A stretch of 64,000 bases of DNA. Source: Shewanella sp. KX20019. GTDB taxonomy: Bacteria > Pseudomonadota > Gammaproteobacteria > Enterobacterales > Shewanellaceae. The stretch spans positions 1 to 64,000 of the forward strand of contig NZ_CP068437.1 of assembly GCF_016757755.1 (NCBI RefSeq). Direction: 5' to 3'. A program made the position numbers and the translations under genes. This document shows, piece after piece, positions 51,530 to 60,446 of the stretch (position 1 is the stretch's first letter; each line of letters starts with the position of its first letter). The notes below the pieces were generated by a model. That model was not told the origin of the DNA and did no database searches. It saw only the letters and a list, made by a program, of their open reading frames with translations.

Positions 51530-52816
51530 CTAATCCTTCACTAGGCGAGCGTAATAAAAGCCATCCATGTTTTCTTGTCCTGGAACAATTTGCCAACCCA
51601 CATCACTTGGATTTGCTTGCTGTTCGATCGGTATCAAGGTCGCGTCTGGTGTTCTTTGTAGGAAGGCGCTAACCTGATCTTTGTTCTCTTGAGGCAAAAT
51701 AGAACATGTAGCATACAGGAGTGTGCCACCTGGCTTTAACCACTTCCAGCAATGATCAACTATTTGTGACTGCAATGCTGCCAACTCTTCAATATCATTG
51801 TTTTTTCTGAGCCATTTGATATCGGGATGGCGACGGATGACACCCGTTGCTGAGCAAGGTGCATCTAATAAGATGCGATCAAACTTGTCACCTTGCCACC
51901 AAGAATCAATATCAGCGGCATCACCATGAATTAATTCTGCTTTTAATGACAGTCTGTCTAGGTTTTGTTGCACGCGTTCGAGTCGTTTAGCGTCGTTATC
52001 AACCGCAACTAATTGAATCTCAGGCGCAAGCTCTAATAGGTGACATGTTTTACCACCAGGAGCTGCACAGGCATCGAGAATGAGTTCGTTGTCTTGTGGT
52101 GCGAGTAATGTCGCTGCCCATTGTGCCGCGCCATCTTGTACTGAGGCTGAACCAGCCTCAAAGCCGGGAAGCTGCATTACATCTCGCGGGCTGGCCAATA
52201 AAATAGCGTCATCGCTGCTGCCTGCTGTTGCCTCAACTTCAACCTCGGCTAATGCGCTTAAATAGGCATCACGGGTTTGTGATTGTTGATTGTTACGCAA
52301 CCACATTGGTGGCCGTTGGTGGCTTTGTTCAATGATCTCTTGCCAGTTTTCAGGATAGGCGTCTTTAAGGCGCTTAATGATCCATGCTGGCGTGTTATAC
52401 GCTAGCGTATCGTTATCGGTGGACAATGGTTTTTCTTGGCGCTGAATGGTTCGCAATACCCCATTGACGACTTTAACCATCCCCTCGAATTTTAACTGAC
52501 GACAGGCTTCTGCAGTTTCAGATATCGCGGCATGACTTGGTATTCGGGTGAAGTAAAGCTGATAACAGCCAACGAGCAGCAGTTGATGCACAATACGCTG
52601 CTTGCCCTTGAGAGGCTTATTCATACAGTCGCTAACTTGCTTATCAAGCTGTGGTAGATGACGCATTACGCCGTAGCAAAGTTCGGCTAAAAGGCCCTTG
52701 TCTTTACCACTTTCAAGGTGTCGCTGCTGATCGGGCAGGGCAACTGAGAGTGATATTCCTTTTTCAAGAACCTGAAATACTACTTTTGCGGCTAGCGCTC
52801 GTAAATTCATTGCCAT
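51530..52816 (-). CDS. rsmB: 16S rRNA (cytosine(967)-C(5))-methyltransferase RsmB
   Basis: RsmB methylates C967 of 16S rRNA using S-adenosylmethionine. The 428-residue product (E. coli 429) has an N-terminal NusB-like RNA-binding domain and a C-terminal methyltransferase domain: SAM motif DACAAPGGKTCHLLE near residue 250, and the two catalytic cysteines in DAPCSATGVIRRHPDIKW and LLYATCSILPQEN. Its start at 52816 overlaps the last base of the fmt stop, so the two are translationally coupled; a second ATG six bases on is also possible. Confidence 0.97.
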   Translation of the reverse strand: MAMNLRALAAKVVFQVLEKGISLSVALPDQQRHLESGKDKGLLAELCYGVMRHLPQLDKQVSDCMNKPLKGKQRIVHQLLLVGCYQLYFTRIPSHAAISETAEACRQLKFEGMVKVVNGVLRTIQRQEKPLSTDNDTLAYNTPAWIIKRLKDAYPENWQEIIEQSHQRPPMWLRNNQQSQTRDAYLSALAEVEVEATAGSSDDAILLASPRDVMQLPGFEAGSASVQDGAAQWAATLLAPQDNELILDACAAPGGKTCHLLELAPEIQLVAVDNDAKRLERVQQNLDRLSLKAELIHGDAADIDSWWQGDKFDRILLDAPCSATGVIRRHPDIKWLRKNNDIEELAALQSQIVDHCWKWLKPGGTLLYATCSILPQENKDQVSAFLQRTPDATLIPIEQQANPSDVGWQIVPGQENMDGFYYARLVKD

Positions 52817-53781
52817 TAGGTTTGGTCGTCCATTGCGTTAGCCAGTAGGGTGCCTGGAGTAAACCAGTCTGCTCGAGAGTTGAGAATATCAGCCACACTT
52901 AATGGCTTTTTGCCTGGCAGTTGCATGCTGGTAATGGTTAATACACCATCTCCAGTTGCGATACTAATACCACTTTTATCTGCAGAAATAACGGTGCCAG
53001 GTGTTGCGGTGCTATTACTAGTGCTGACATGACTTTGCCAGACTTTAAGGGTGTTGCCTTCATGCTGATAGTGACTCACTGGCCATGGGTTAAAGGCTCT
53101 TATTTCACGCCAGAGTGCCAGTGCCGACTTAGACCAATCTAAGCGTGCTTCCTCTTTCGAAAGCTTCTGAGCATAATTTGCTAAGCTTTCATCTTGCTTT
53201 TCAGCGGGGAGGCGATCTTCAGCAATGGCTGCCAATGCCTCAATAAGTGCACTTGGACCTTGTTTAGCCAGTTTCTCATAAAGAGTTGCAGAGGTATCTT
53301 CATCTTCAATGGTGAGCTTAGTTTTGAGCAGCATATCACCAGTATCCAGGCCGATATCCATCTGCATTACAGTCACACCGGTTTCAGTGTCTCCTGCCCA
53401 CAAAGCGCGTTGAATCGGAGCCGCGCCGCGCCAGCGAGGTAATATTGAACCATGGACGTTAATACAGCCTAGACGCGGAGTATCAAGCACGACTTTAGGC
53501 AAAATCAAGCCGTAGGCAACAACAACCATGATATCGGCGTCGAGGGCCGCAAGTTCTTGCTGCGCCGTTTCATCACGCAAAGATTTGGGTTGTAGCACTG
53601 GAATATCATTCTCGAGTGCCAACTCTTTTACTGGGCTCGATTGCAGTTTCTTACCTCGACCAGCAGGGCGGTCGGGTTGAGTATATACCGCGACAATATT
53701 ATGCTGTGATTCGATTAGTGCTTGGAGATGGCGGGCGGCAAAGTCTGGCGTACCTGCAAAAATGACATTTAGTGGTTTCAA
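52816..53781 (-). CDS. fmt: Methionyl-tRNA formyltransferase
   Basis: Fmt formylates initiator Met-tRNA using 10-formyltetrahydrofolate. The 321-residue product has the formyltransferase core with the conserved active-site segment INVHGSILPRWRGAAPIQRA and the downstream DTGDMLLKTKLTI, then the C-terminal OB-like domain. E. coli Fmt is 315 residues. It follows def by four bases. The signature normally reads SLLP; the Ile-for-Leu change here is conservative. Confidence 0.97.
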   Translation of the reverse strand: MKPLNVIFAGTPDFAARHLQALIESQHNIVAVYTQPDRPAGRGKKLQSSPVKELALENDIPVLQPKSLRDETAQQELAALDADIMVVVAYGLILPKVVLDTPRLGCINVHGSILPRWRGAAPIQRALWAGDTETGVTVMQMDIGLDTGDMLLKTKLTIEDEDTSATLYEKLAKQGPSALIEALAAIAEDRLPAEKQDESLANYAQKLSKEEARLDWSKSALALWREIRAFNPWPVSHYQHEGNTLKVWQSHVSTSNSTATPGTVISADKSGISIATGDGVLTITSMQLPGKKPLSVADILNSRADWFTPGTLLANAMDDQT

Positions 53782-53785
53782 AAAT

Positions 53786-54298
53786 TTATCCTTGTTTCGC
53801 GTCTAATCGAGCTTCTTTTTCTAACTTTTTCTTAATACGTTGACGTTTTAAGGGAGATAGATAGTCAACAAATAGCTTTCCAGCTAAATGGTCTAGTTCG
53901 TGTTGTAAGCAGATGGCAAATAGACCTTCAGCTTCTAGCGTAAACTCATTGCCATCACGATCAAGTGCTTTGATGGTAACAAACTCGGCTCTATCCACTT
54001 TTGCATAAATACCTGGAACAGACAGGCAGCCCTCTTCATTACAAAAATCACCACTTTTGGCAATGATTTCTAAATTAATGAACACTTTTGGTCGCTCTAC
54101 TTCATCTTGTAAGTCGATAACGATGAGCTGATGATGAAAATTAACTTGGGTTGCCGCTAGGCCAATCCCCTTTTCTTCATACATTGTTTCGAACATATTA
54201 TCGATTTGTGTCTGCAATGCAGCGCTAAACTCTGTAACTGGCTTTGCAATCGTGCGTAATCTTTCATCTGGAAAACATAAAACTTTTAGTAAACTCAT
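53786..54298 (-). CDS. def: Peptide deformylase
   Basis: Peptide deformylase removes the formyl group from new proteins and is a metal (Fe2+) enzyme. The 170-residue product shows all three motifs: GIGLAATQVN, EEGCLSVPG with the metal-binding cysteine, and QHELDHLAG with the HExxH histidines. E. coli Def is 169 residues. It is the first gene of the def-fmt-rsmB-trkA-trkH minus-strand operon and is divergent from the LysM gene across 136 bases. Confidence 0.98.
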   Translation of the reverse strand: MSLLKVLCFPDERLRTIAKPVTEFSAALQTQIDNMFETMYEEKGIGLAATQVNFHHQLIVIDLQDEVERPKVFINLEIIAKSGDFCNEEGCLSVPGIYAKVDRAEFVTIKALDRDGNEFTLEAEGLFAICLQHELDHLAGKLFVDYLSPLKRQRIKKKLEKEARLDAKQG

Positions 54299-54434
54299 AC
54301 CTAAACTCTTAACAAGTCTGTCAAATCTAAGTCAGTTGGTTATACTGGCTTTGGCTAATGGCTCAATTTTAGTCCTTAGCGGCATTCAATAACAGCAAAA
54401 GCTCTACTTATTAATTTAATAATGAGCAAATAGC

Positions 54435-55535
54435 ATGGATACCCTGATGAAACGGTTACTATTACTTGCTTCACTTTTACTTGGTTGCACGTTCGTTTTC
54501 GCTGACACGTTGACACTTAAATCTGGCCATCCAGACTCTTACGTTGTCAAAAAAGGCGATACTCTTTGGGATATTTCAGCTTTTTTCCTAAAAGATCCTT
54601 GGCGATGGCCTAAATTGTGGGGTGCAAACCCACAAGTGGCTAACCCGCATCTTATTTATCCTGGTGACAGACTAACCTTGGTATTTATTGATGGTGAGCC
54701 TCGCTTGGTGGTAAAACCTCATTTAAGCAAAAGCCCTGCTGGGCGTATATCACCGAAGAACAGCGCAATTCCAGCCATTGATCTATCGCTTATTCAGCCC
54801 TATTTACTGCAAAATAGAGTCGTCGATGCGCAGTGGTTTGAAGGGCAGCCGATGATAATGGGTGGCGAAAGCGAATCTCGACATCATGTCGTGTCTGATA
54901 TTGTCTATGTGCAAGGAGAGCTTACTGTTGGTGATAAGTTTGGCGTATATAGCAGCGGGCGTGAATTTTCTAATGCGGATGGTGTAGATCTCGGATTGGA
55001 GGTGGTTTTAACTGCAAGCGCTCGAGTCGTTGAGTCTGGCCCTGTTTCGAAAGTGGAGCTGTTAAGTAGTTTGCGTGAGACAAAAGCTGGTTACCGCGTT
55101 CTGCCAATTGAAGATGATTCACTGATGTCAGCCTATTTTCTGCCCAAAGCAGCAGAAATAACTGCAGCAACGACGGTGTTGGCATCTGGTCAAGATATCC
55201 GAGAGATGGGTAAGTTTGATGTGGTTTACCTTGATCGTGGCGATATTGACGGTGTTGAAGCGGGTCAGGTGTTCTCTATTTTTAAAGAGGGTGATGTCAT
55301 CGTTATCGATGGTGATGGCCAACCGGTACAGCCTAATGACCGTAACCGTTATGAGAAAATATTGGCTAATATCTCGACGAATAGTGCGACACAAATGCCC
55401 GATCTTTACCGTGGTAAATTAATGGTCTTCAAAGTATTTGAAAAGGTTAGTCTAGGAATTATCCTAGTCAATGAAAGGCCTGTGCGGGTGGCCGATAAAC
55501 TCGCTATTCCCGATTCGCTGATAGCCAGCGAATAG
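54435..55535 (+). CDS. LysM domain-containing exported protein
   Basis: A 366-residue exported protein upstream of dprA, a position seen in several gammaproteobacteria. It has a signal peptide (LLLLASLLLGCTFVFA) and a LysM domain at residues about 35-75 (SYVVKKGDTLWDISAFFLKDP, shortened), which binds peptidoglycan. The remainder has no motif I recognise, apart from a repeated strand pattern. An in-frame ATG at 54447 gives a more compact signal peptide (MKRLLLLASLL) and is a real alternative start. The LLGC could also be a lipobox. It ends about 60 bases before dprA. Confidence 0.85.
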   Translation: MDTLMKRLLLLASLLLGCTFVFADTLTLKSGHPDSYVVKKGDTLWDISAFFLKDPWRWPKLWGANPQVANPHLIYPGDRLTLVFIDGEPRLVVKPHLSKSPAGRISPKNSAIPAIDLSLIQPYLLQNRVVDAQWFEGQPMIMGGESESRHHVVSDIVYVQGELTVGDKFGVYSSGREFSNADGVDLGLEVVLTASARVVESGPVSKVELLSSLRETKAGYRVLPIEDDSLMSAYFLPKAAEITAATTVLASGQDIREMGKFDVVYLDRGDIDGVEAGQVFSIFKEGDVIVIDGDGQPVQPNDRNRYEKILANISTNSATQMPDLYRGKLMVFKVFEKVSLGIILVNERPVRVADKLAIPDSLIASE

Positions 55536-55592
55536 TCTAGAGTTAATCTCAGTGTAGTGATAATGCTACGCTGAGACTTAAGAGGATAGGCT

Positions 55593-56696
55593 ATTAATGA
55601 AAAGCTGGTCGATTGGCTAGTTGTTTCTGCTGTATCTGGGCTAGGACCCGCTCGGATTAAACAATTAATAAACTACATGGATATGGATGAGTTAAGGCAA
55701 AGGTTGACCCATGAACCCGATGCATTACCTCTACCTGAGTCGCTACTCAATGCTAATTTAACTCCCGACTACTCCCTAGTTGATATTGCACTTGCATGGC
55801 AACAACAAAGCGAGCTTAACCACCTCGTGTGTTTGAGTGATCCTCTCTATCCTCCAATGCTTAAACAGATTAGCGACCCACCAACTGTCCTTTTTATTAA
55901 AGGCAATATAAACAGTTTACTACGTCCGGGCATTGCCATTGTGGGCAGTCGTAATGCAACACCTGGTGGGTTGAAGATGGCTTATTCGCTGTCGTCACAA
56001 TTGGCTGCTCATCACCTTTCGATTGTTAGCGGTATGGCACTAGGGATAGATGGTGCTGCCCACCAGGCTGCTATTGATAATAGAGGTGCAAGCATCGCAG
56101 TTCTGGGTACTGGGGTAGAAGTTATTTATCCCAAAAGACATCGAAGTATTTATCATGACATTCAAAATGATGGCTGCGTTTTGAGTGAGTTTTGGCCGCA
56201 AGTAAAGCCATTTTCTGGTAATTTCCCGAAACGAAACCGTATTATTAGCGGTCTAACTATAGGTACCCTAGTGGTAGAAGCTAGCTTGAAAAGTGGCTCT
56301 TTAATTAGTGCTCGATTAGCGAATGAGCAGGGACGTGAAGTGTTTGCTGTGCCGGGGAGTGTATTGAGTGGTCAAAGCGTAGGCTGTCATCAGCTTTTAC
56401 GCGATGGAGCCAAATTAGTCGAGTCGGTTGGCGATATTTTGGAAGAAGTTGCGGTTTTATCCGCCTTCCACCTTGAAGAAGTGATGGCCTGCCACCATAT
56501 AGAGGAGGAGATAGTCTCTGATTTGCCATTTGCTTCGCTGTTAGCTAGTGTAAGTTATGAAACCACAACGATTGATGACGTGGTTGAACATAGTGGAAAA
56601 GCCATAGAGCTAGTATTGGAGCAGTTACTTGAGCTTGAATTACAAGGTTGGGTTACTGCTGTCCCCGGTGGTTATGTAAGACTTAAGAGGAGCTAG
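55593..56696 (+). CDS. dprA: DNA-processing protein DprA, apparent ATT start
   Basis: DprA protects incoming single-stranded DNA and loads RecA during transformation. The Rossmann-like domain is clear: AIVGSRNATPGGLKMAY, SGMALGIDGAAHQAAI, AVLGTGVEVIYPKRH and FPKRNRIISGLTIGTLVVEA. The first in-frame ATG (55677) would cut off a conserved N-terminal helix pair (KLVDWLVVSAVSGLGPARIKQL) that is encoded upstream in frame. That frame runs back to a TAG at 55587, with no ATG, GTG or TTG; ATT 55593 lies six bases after TAAGAGGA. From ATT the product is 367 residues, near E. coli's 374. The alternative is an ATG at 55597 with one missing A in AAAA. Confidence 0.85.
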   Translation: MNEKLVDWLVVSAVSGLGPARIKQLINYMDMDELRQRLTHEPDALPLPESLLNANLTPDYSLVDIALAWQQQSELNHLVCLSDPLYPPMLKQISDPPTVLFIKGNINSLLRPGIAIVGSRNATPGGLKMAYSLSSQLAAHHLSIVSGMALGIDGAAHQAAIDNRGASIAVLGTGVEVIYPKRHRSIYHDIQNDGCVLSEFWPQVKPFSGNFPKRNRIISGLTIGTLVVEASLKSGSLISARLANEQGREVFAVPGSVLSGQSVGCHQLLRDGAKLVESVGDILEEVAVLSAFHLEEVMACHHIEEEIVSDLPFASLLASVSYETTTIDDVVEHSGKAIELVLEQLLELELQGWVTAVPGGYVRLKRS

Positions 56697-56698
56697 CC

Positions 56699-57172
56699 AT
56701 GTTTGATATCCTCATGTATCTATTTGAAAACTATGTGCATAGTGAAGCTGAGTTTTTAGTCGATGAAGACGAACTCACAAAAGAATTAACGCGAGCTGGA
56801 TTTCATCAGTCGGAGATAATTAAAGCCCTGACTTGGTTAGAGGGGTTAGCTGAGCTGCAGGAGGCGGGCACACCTTACCTCTGCAATCATGATCAACAGT
56901 CTTTCCGTATTTATACTAAAGACGAGATAAATAAAATTGATGTGGAAAGCCGAGGCTTTCTGTTGTTTCTAGAGCAGATTAAAGTGCTTAGTGTCGAAAC
57001 ACGTGAAATGGTTATCGATCGAGTGATGGAGTTAGACGAAACAACGTTAAATTTAGATGACCTAAAATGGGTTATCTTGATGGTGCTATTTAATGCTCCT
57101 GGTCACGAGTCGGCCTATGAACAGATGGAAGATCTGATCTTTGAGCAGCCAGATGGACGATTACACTCATAA
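56699..57172 (+). CDS. smg: Smg family protein (DUF494)
   Basis: A 157-residue protein of the Smg/DUF494 family, found next to dprA in most gammaproteobacteria; its role is not established. MFDILMYLFENYVHSE at the start and the C-terminal LKWVILMVLFNAPGHESAYEQME are the conserved blocks. It begins two bases after dprA, so it is translated from the same transcript, and a strong hairpin follows the stop. Confidence 0.95.
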   Translation: MFDILMYLFENYVHSEAEFLVDEDELTKELTRAGFHQSEIIKALTWLEGLAELQEAGTPYLCNHDQQSFRIYTKDEINKIDVESRGFLLFLEQIKVLSVETREMVIDRVMELDETTLNLDDLKWVILMVLFNAPGHESAYEQMEDLIFEQPDGRLHS

Positions 57173-57191
57173 TAACGTTACCAATTAGTGC

Positions 57192-57231
57192 AGACACACA
57201 AAAGGAGGCTGAAGCCTCCTTTTGTGTGTCT
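57192..57231. terminator. Long hairpin terminator after smg
   Basis: Arms at 57192-57209 and 57214-57231 form a perfect 18-bp stem (AGACACACAAAAGGAGGC with its complement) and a TGAA tetraloop. There is no long T-run after it, but the T-rich half lies within the stem. Two more hairpins follow at 57233-57260 and 57268-57289. Confidence 0.75.
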
Positions 57232-57232
57232 G

Positions 57233-57289
57233 GCGATAAATGTTCCGTACATTTATTCGCATTTCATCTATCCCTAGGCGCAGGGATAG
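57233..57289. repeat. Two further inverted repeats between smg and the collagenase gene
   Basis: GCGATAAATGT (57233-57243) pairs with ACATTTATTCGC (57249-57260) with one bulged base. CTATCCCT (57268-57275) pairs with AGGGATAG (57282-57289) around a six-base loop. With the hairpin at 57192-57231 they make three consecutive stem-loops in less than 100 bases. Confidence 0.6.
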
Positions 57290-57318
57290 CGTTAGAGGGA
57301 AGTTGATAGATGTATGTT

Positions 57319-59094
57319 CTAAAATGTTAAATGACTTTCACCGTGAGCTAGGTGTTGTGGTTGTAAATAGTCGCGGTAATCATATCGTCCTTGCTTGTGC
57401 AGCCTTGGCTTTGTTTCCTCTTCATTATCATCAAACCCAGCGACTTGAGTGTCTAGCCATTTAGCAAATTGAGCTTGATGCTGGGTTAGAGAGACCATGA
57501 CTTGCTCGTAACCTTCGAAGTAATCGGTTTTCAGATATTTGCTCAGCTGTACAAGATCGGCATGGTGGTTCTCAGCTAGAAAACGAATAGCCATGTAACT
57601 CCACTTGTAAGTCCTATTTTGGCCGTCTTTATATTCGGTGGCAAAAATCTCTTCCAAAGTAGGTGCTTCCGCTATATCACGCTTTATTATGCGAAGAGCT
57701 GAAGGGTTGTTATCACCTTTTGATATGTACTCTGCCAAACCCTCTGACCACCACACCATCTTGCTTGGAAAATGTCCAAAGCCGCCATACTTTACAAAAT
57801 GACCATCTAAATAGTGCACATATTCATGGTTCAAATTCCAAATCGAGAACTCAGGTTCTATCCACCATTGGCGATAGGCAAAGAAAGTGGCTTGATTACC
57901 GGGCTTTGATGGGGTTCCTTCGATATACATGCCACCGTTATCAGTTTGGATGTCGAATACTAACTGTCCATAGTAGTGGTACTGGCTCCAGTTTTTGAAC
58001 GCCACGACTCTTAGCGCATCATTGTTATCGTTGGCTGTCGCCTGTTGTTCTGTTTCCAGCAAATGGTGAAACTGTGATTCTTGTGAGGTGAGTTTAGTAC
58101 AGCTTTCTTTGAGCTCTTGCTGGTTAAGATCTTGCGCCAAGATGAATAGTGAGTCAGAGCAATGATGCTCTATTGGAAGCGCTTCTTTAAGATCTGGTGT
58201 GCGGCATATCTCGCTATTTTCCTGGCAGCGTTCTTGTGCTGCAAAGGTATTAACATGGTAGCCCTTGCTATAGGCATCTTTGGCACTATTTCCGCGTATG
58301 GCGACATCTTGCCTAGCAATATTTGCCACCGCCTCATCGACAGCAAGTTCAAGAGCTGTTGCTTCGCCATCTTCTGATGATGGTAGTGCGAGGCGGTAGA
58401 GTGCTAAAGCCCAGTATGCATTGGTTCTTGGCCAGTCTTTTTTAGCACGAATACTGGCTGAGCTGGCTGCAAATGTAACCAAAGGTTCATTGAGTTGTGC
58501 GGATAGCAAAGTGGCATTAAGCTCACCGTCAGTATCCTTGCGACTGACACTAAACAAAAAACCGTAGGCTTTTAATGTTTCAAGCAGGGCGTAGTCATTG
58601 GATTGTTGGCTAGCGGTGTTTGCTAGTTGGGCAAGTTGAGTGTTTAACTGCGGTAGTAATGGTGCTAGTTGCGCTGCACGTTCATTACTCGAGAAGTAGC
58701 GATAAACAGTCACCGCATACTGCTCTTGTAAACGTGGTTGATTATCTAATCGGTCAGAATTAGCAAGTTGTTCAAGTGCAGCTGATAAGCCTTTGTAGTC
58801 GGCTTCTTCTAGCTTATCCGTTGGGCCGTAGTAACTAAATGCACGGAAGTAATACAATAGCTTGTCAATGCTAATCATATCTTCTGAAGTGGCCAAAGCA
58901 GCGCTTGCCTGTTGAAAGTGTGCAACGGTTAGCAGTGGGCTCGCAGCATCAAATAATGCATCTTCTGAAGTTGCTGATATTTGTTGTATTAACTCGGGGT
59001 TAAGCGGGGCATTGTTGGTAGTTGAACAACCAGATATTGAACCTGATAGGGCAGCGATAATGGTTAACGCTATTTTGGTTTTTGTATTCATCAT
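57319..59094 (-). CDS. M9-like collagenase family metallopeptidase lipoprotein
   Basis: A 591-residue exported zinc peptidase. The N-terminus is a lipoprotein signal (lipobox SISGC, Cys23). The catalytic motif is HEYVHYLDGHFV, with the HExxH histidines and glutamate, followed by the third ligand region WWSEGLAEYISKGDN and the M9 collagenase-type context YEGTPSKPGNQATFFAYRQ (approximately quoted). Length is shorter than Vibrio collagenases and I see no PKD or collagen-binding tail. Gene order here is smg, then this gene on the opposite strand, then yrdD; in related genomes smg and yrdD are usually adjacent, so it looks inserted. ATG at 59094 follows GAGGTG. Confidence 0.85.
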   Translation of the reverse strand: MMNTKTKIALTIIAALSGSISGCSTTNNAPLNPELIQQISATSEDALFDAASPLLTVAHFQQASAALATSEDMISIDKLLYYFRAFSYYGPTDKLEEADYKGLSAALEQLANSDRLDNQPRLQEQYAVTVYRYFSSNERAAQLAPLLPQLNTQLAQLANTASQQSNDYALLETLKAYGFLFSVSRKDTDGELNATLLSAQLNEPLVTFAASSASIRAKKDWPRTNAYWALALYRLALPSSEDGEATALELAVDEAVANIARQDVAIRGNSAKDAYSKGYHVNTFAAQERCQENSEICRTPDLKEALPIEHHCSDSLFILAQDLNQQELKESCTKLTSQESQFHHLLETEQQATANDNNDALRVVAFKNWSQYHYYGQLVFDIQTDNGGMYIEGTPSKPGNQATFFAYRQWWIEPEFSIWNLNHEYVHYLDGHFVKYGGFGHFPSKMVWWSEGLAEYISKGDNNPSALRIIKRDIAEAPTLEEIFATEYKDGQNRTYKWSYMAIRFLAENHHADLVQLSKYLKTDYFEGYEQVMVSLTQHQAQFAKWLDTQVAGFDDNEEETKPRLHKQGRYDYRDYLQPQHLAHGESHLTF

Positions 59095-59215
59095 TCACAC
59101 CTCTTTATTTTTTGAATACAATATATCACTGCTTTTTGTCAAAACCTATTAGATGAATACAAAAGTCACGCTAATACTTGGTAGAATAGCGTTATATTGA
59201 TGAACCGAGAGAATC

Positions 59216-59779
59216 ATGGCTAAAATCGATCAGCAACTGTTTACTACACATGAGCATGCATTGGAGAAAGAGTATGAACTCTGCCCTAAATGTGGCTGTG
59301 AATTATCAGTAAGGCACAGTAAGCACGGTGGTTTTATAGGGTGTAATAACTACCCTAGCTGTGACTACACTCGACCGCTAGTGCAGCATGAATCTATCGA
59401 AACTCAGGTAATTGAAGGCTCATCCTGTCCAGAGTGTGCCAGTGAATTGGCAGTTAAGTCTGGCCGGTTCGGTATTTTTATTGGTTGCACCAATTATCCT
59501 CAATGTCGTCATATTGAAAAACATGACCAAGCTGCTGCTGAAGACGAAATCGATTGTCCCAAGTGTAAAACAGGGCATGTTGAGCATCGAACCAGTCGTT
59601 TTGGTAAATCCTTCTATGCTTGTAGTGGTTATCCAAAGTGTAAGTTCTTAGTGAATTACCCGCCTGTAGCTGAAGCTTGCCCAGATTGTGGTTTTGGCAT
59701 TTTAGTAGAACGTAAAGGGGCGGCTGGAATGCGTTTAGAGTGCCCTGAAAAAGCATGCAAATATAAGCGCCCTGTCTAA
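59216..59779 (+). CDS. yrdD: Topoisomerase I-type zinc finger protein (YrdD-like)
   Basis: A 187-residue protein made of four Cys4 zinc ribbons of the type found at the C-terminus of DNA topoisomerase I. Each has paired Cys-X2-Cys motifs: CPKCG...GCNNYPSC, CPECA...GCTNYPQC, CPKCK...ACSGYPKC and CPDCG...CPEKAC. E. coli YrdD has this make-up and lies next to tsaC and aroE, as here. Its role in the cell is not known; nucleic acid binding is inferred. Confidence 0.92.
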   Translation: MAKIDQQLFTTHEHALEKEYELCPKCGCELSVRHSKHGGFIGCNNYPSCDYTRPLVQHESIETQVIEGSSCPECASELAVKSGRFGIFIGCTNYPQCRHIEKHDQAAAEDEIDCPKCKTGHVEHRTSRFGKSFYACSGYPKCKFLVNYPPVAEACPDCGFGILVERKGAAGMRLECPEKACKYKRPV

Positions 59780-59870
59780 ATTATCATATTGCCTTTCACT
59801 AATGTCGGTTTTGAGTGATCATAACGATATAGCAGGTACAGCTTTATATAAGTAAGGGGAAGGGAGATCG

Positions 59871-60434
59871 ATGTTACAAGTATTGCCAGCTGAAATGGCC
59901 GAAATTATTGAGCAAGGGGGCGTTATTGCCTATCCAACAGAGGCTGTTTATGGTCTGGGTTGTGATCCTGACAATGACGAAGCTATTAAGCAATTACTGC
60001 AAATTAAGCAGCGTCCTTGGCAAAAAGGACTAATACTCGTAGCAGGTGACTATCAGCAACTACTCCCCTATATAGATGAATCTGAGCTTAGCACTGAGCA
60101 GCTGGCATTTGTTCACAGTAAATGGCCTGGTCCTTTTACCTTTATCATGCCGATTAAGCCAGGTTTGTCCAAATTATTGAGTGGCACTTTTGACTCTATC
60201 GCAGTGAGAGTGACCTCACATGTCGATGTAAAAGCACTATGCGCGGCAATCAATAAACCCATTGTTTCAACCAGTGCAAATTTATCAGGACAGGATCCTG
60301 CGTTATCACCTTTAGCTGTTCAACAGCAGTTTGAGGGGATAATTGCTGGATTAATGGTAGGAGGCCTAGGCAGTCAGACGGCTCCCTCTACTATTATCGA
60401 TGCCAAGAGTGGCAACATTATAAGAAAAGGTTAA
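59871..60434 (+). CDS. tsaC: Threonylcarbamoyl-AMP synthase TsaC
   Basis: TsaC (YrdC/Sua5 family) makes threonylcarbamoyl-AMP from threonine, bicarbonate and ATP for t6A37 modification of tRNAs. The 187-residue product has GGVIAYPTEAVYGLGCDP at the N-terminus, KQRPWQKGLILVAG, WPGPFTFIMP and VSTSANLSGQDPA, the canonical motifs. E. coli TsaC is 190 residues. ATG 59871 follows the strong ribosome-binding sequence GGGGAAGGGAGA. It is 12 bases before hemF, so co-transcribed. Confidence 0.97.
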   Translation: MLQVLPAEMAEIIEQGGVIAYPTEAVYGLGCDPDNDEAIKQLLQIKQRPWQKGLILVAGDYQQLLPYIDESELSTEQLAFVHSKWPGPFTFIMPIKPGLSKLLSGTFDSIAVRVTSHVDVKALCAAINKPIVSTSANLSGQDPALSPLAVQQQFEGIIAGLMVGGLGSQTAPSTIIDAKSGNIIRKG

Positions 60435-60446
60435 CCAAGGAAAAGT

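Noticed and set aside
56994..57008. Another parS-like CACGTG (GAAACACGTGAAATG) in smg
   Set aside because: Only the central hexamer and part of one arm match; too degenerate compared with the perfect sites.
57240..57464. 74-codon plus-strand open frame between smg and the collagenase gene
   Set aside because: It runs into the collagenase gene on the opposite strand and covers the hairpin region; no family resemblance.
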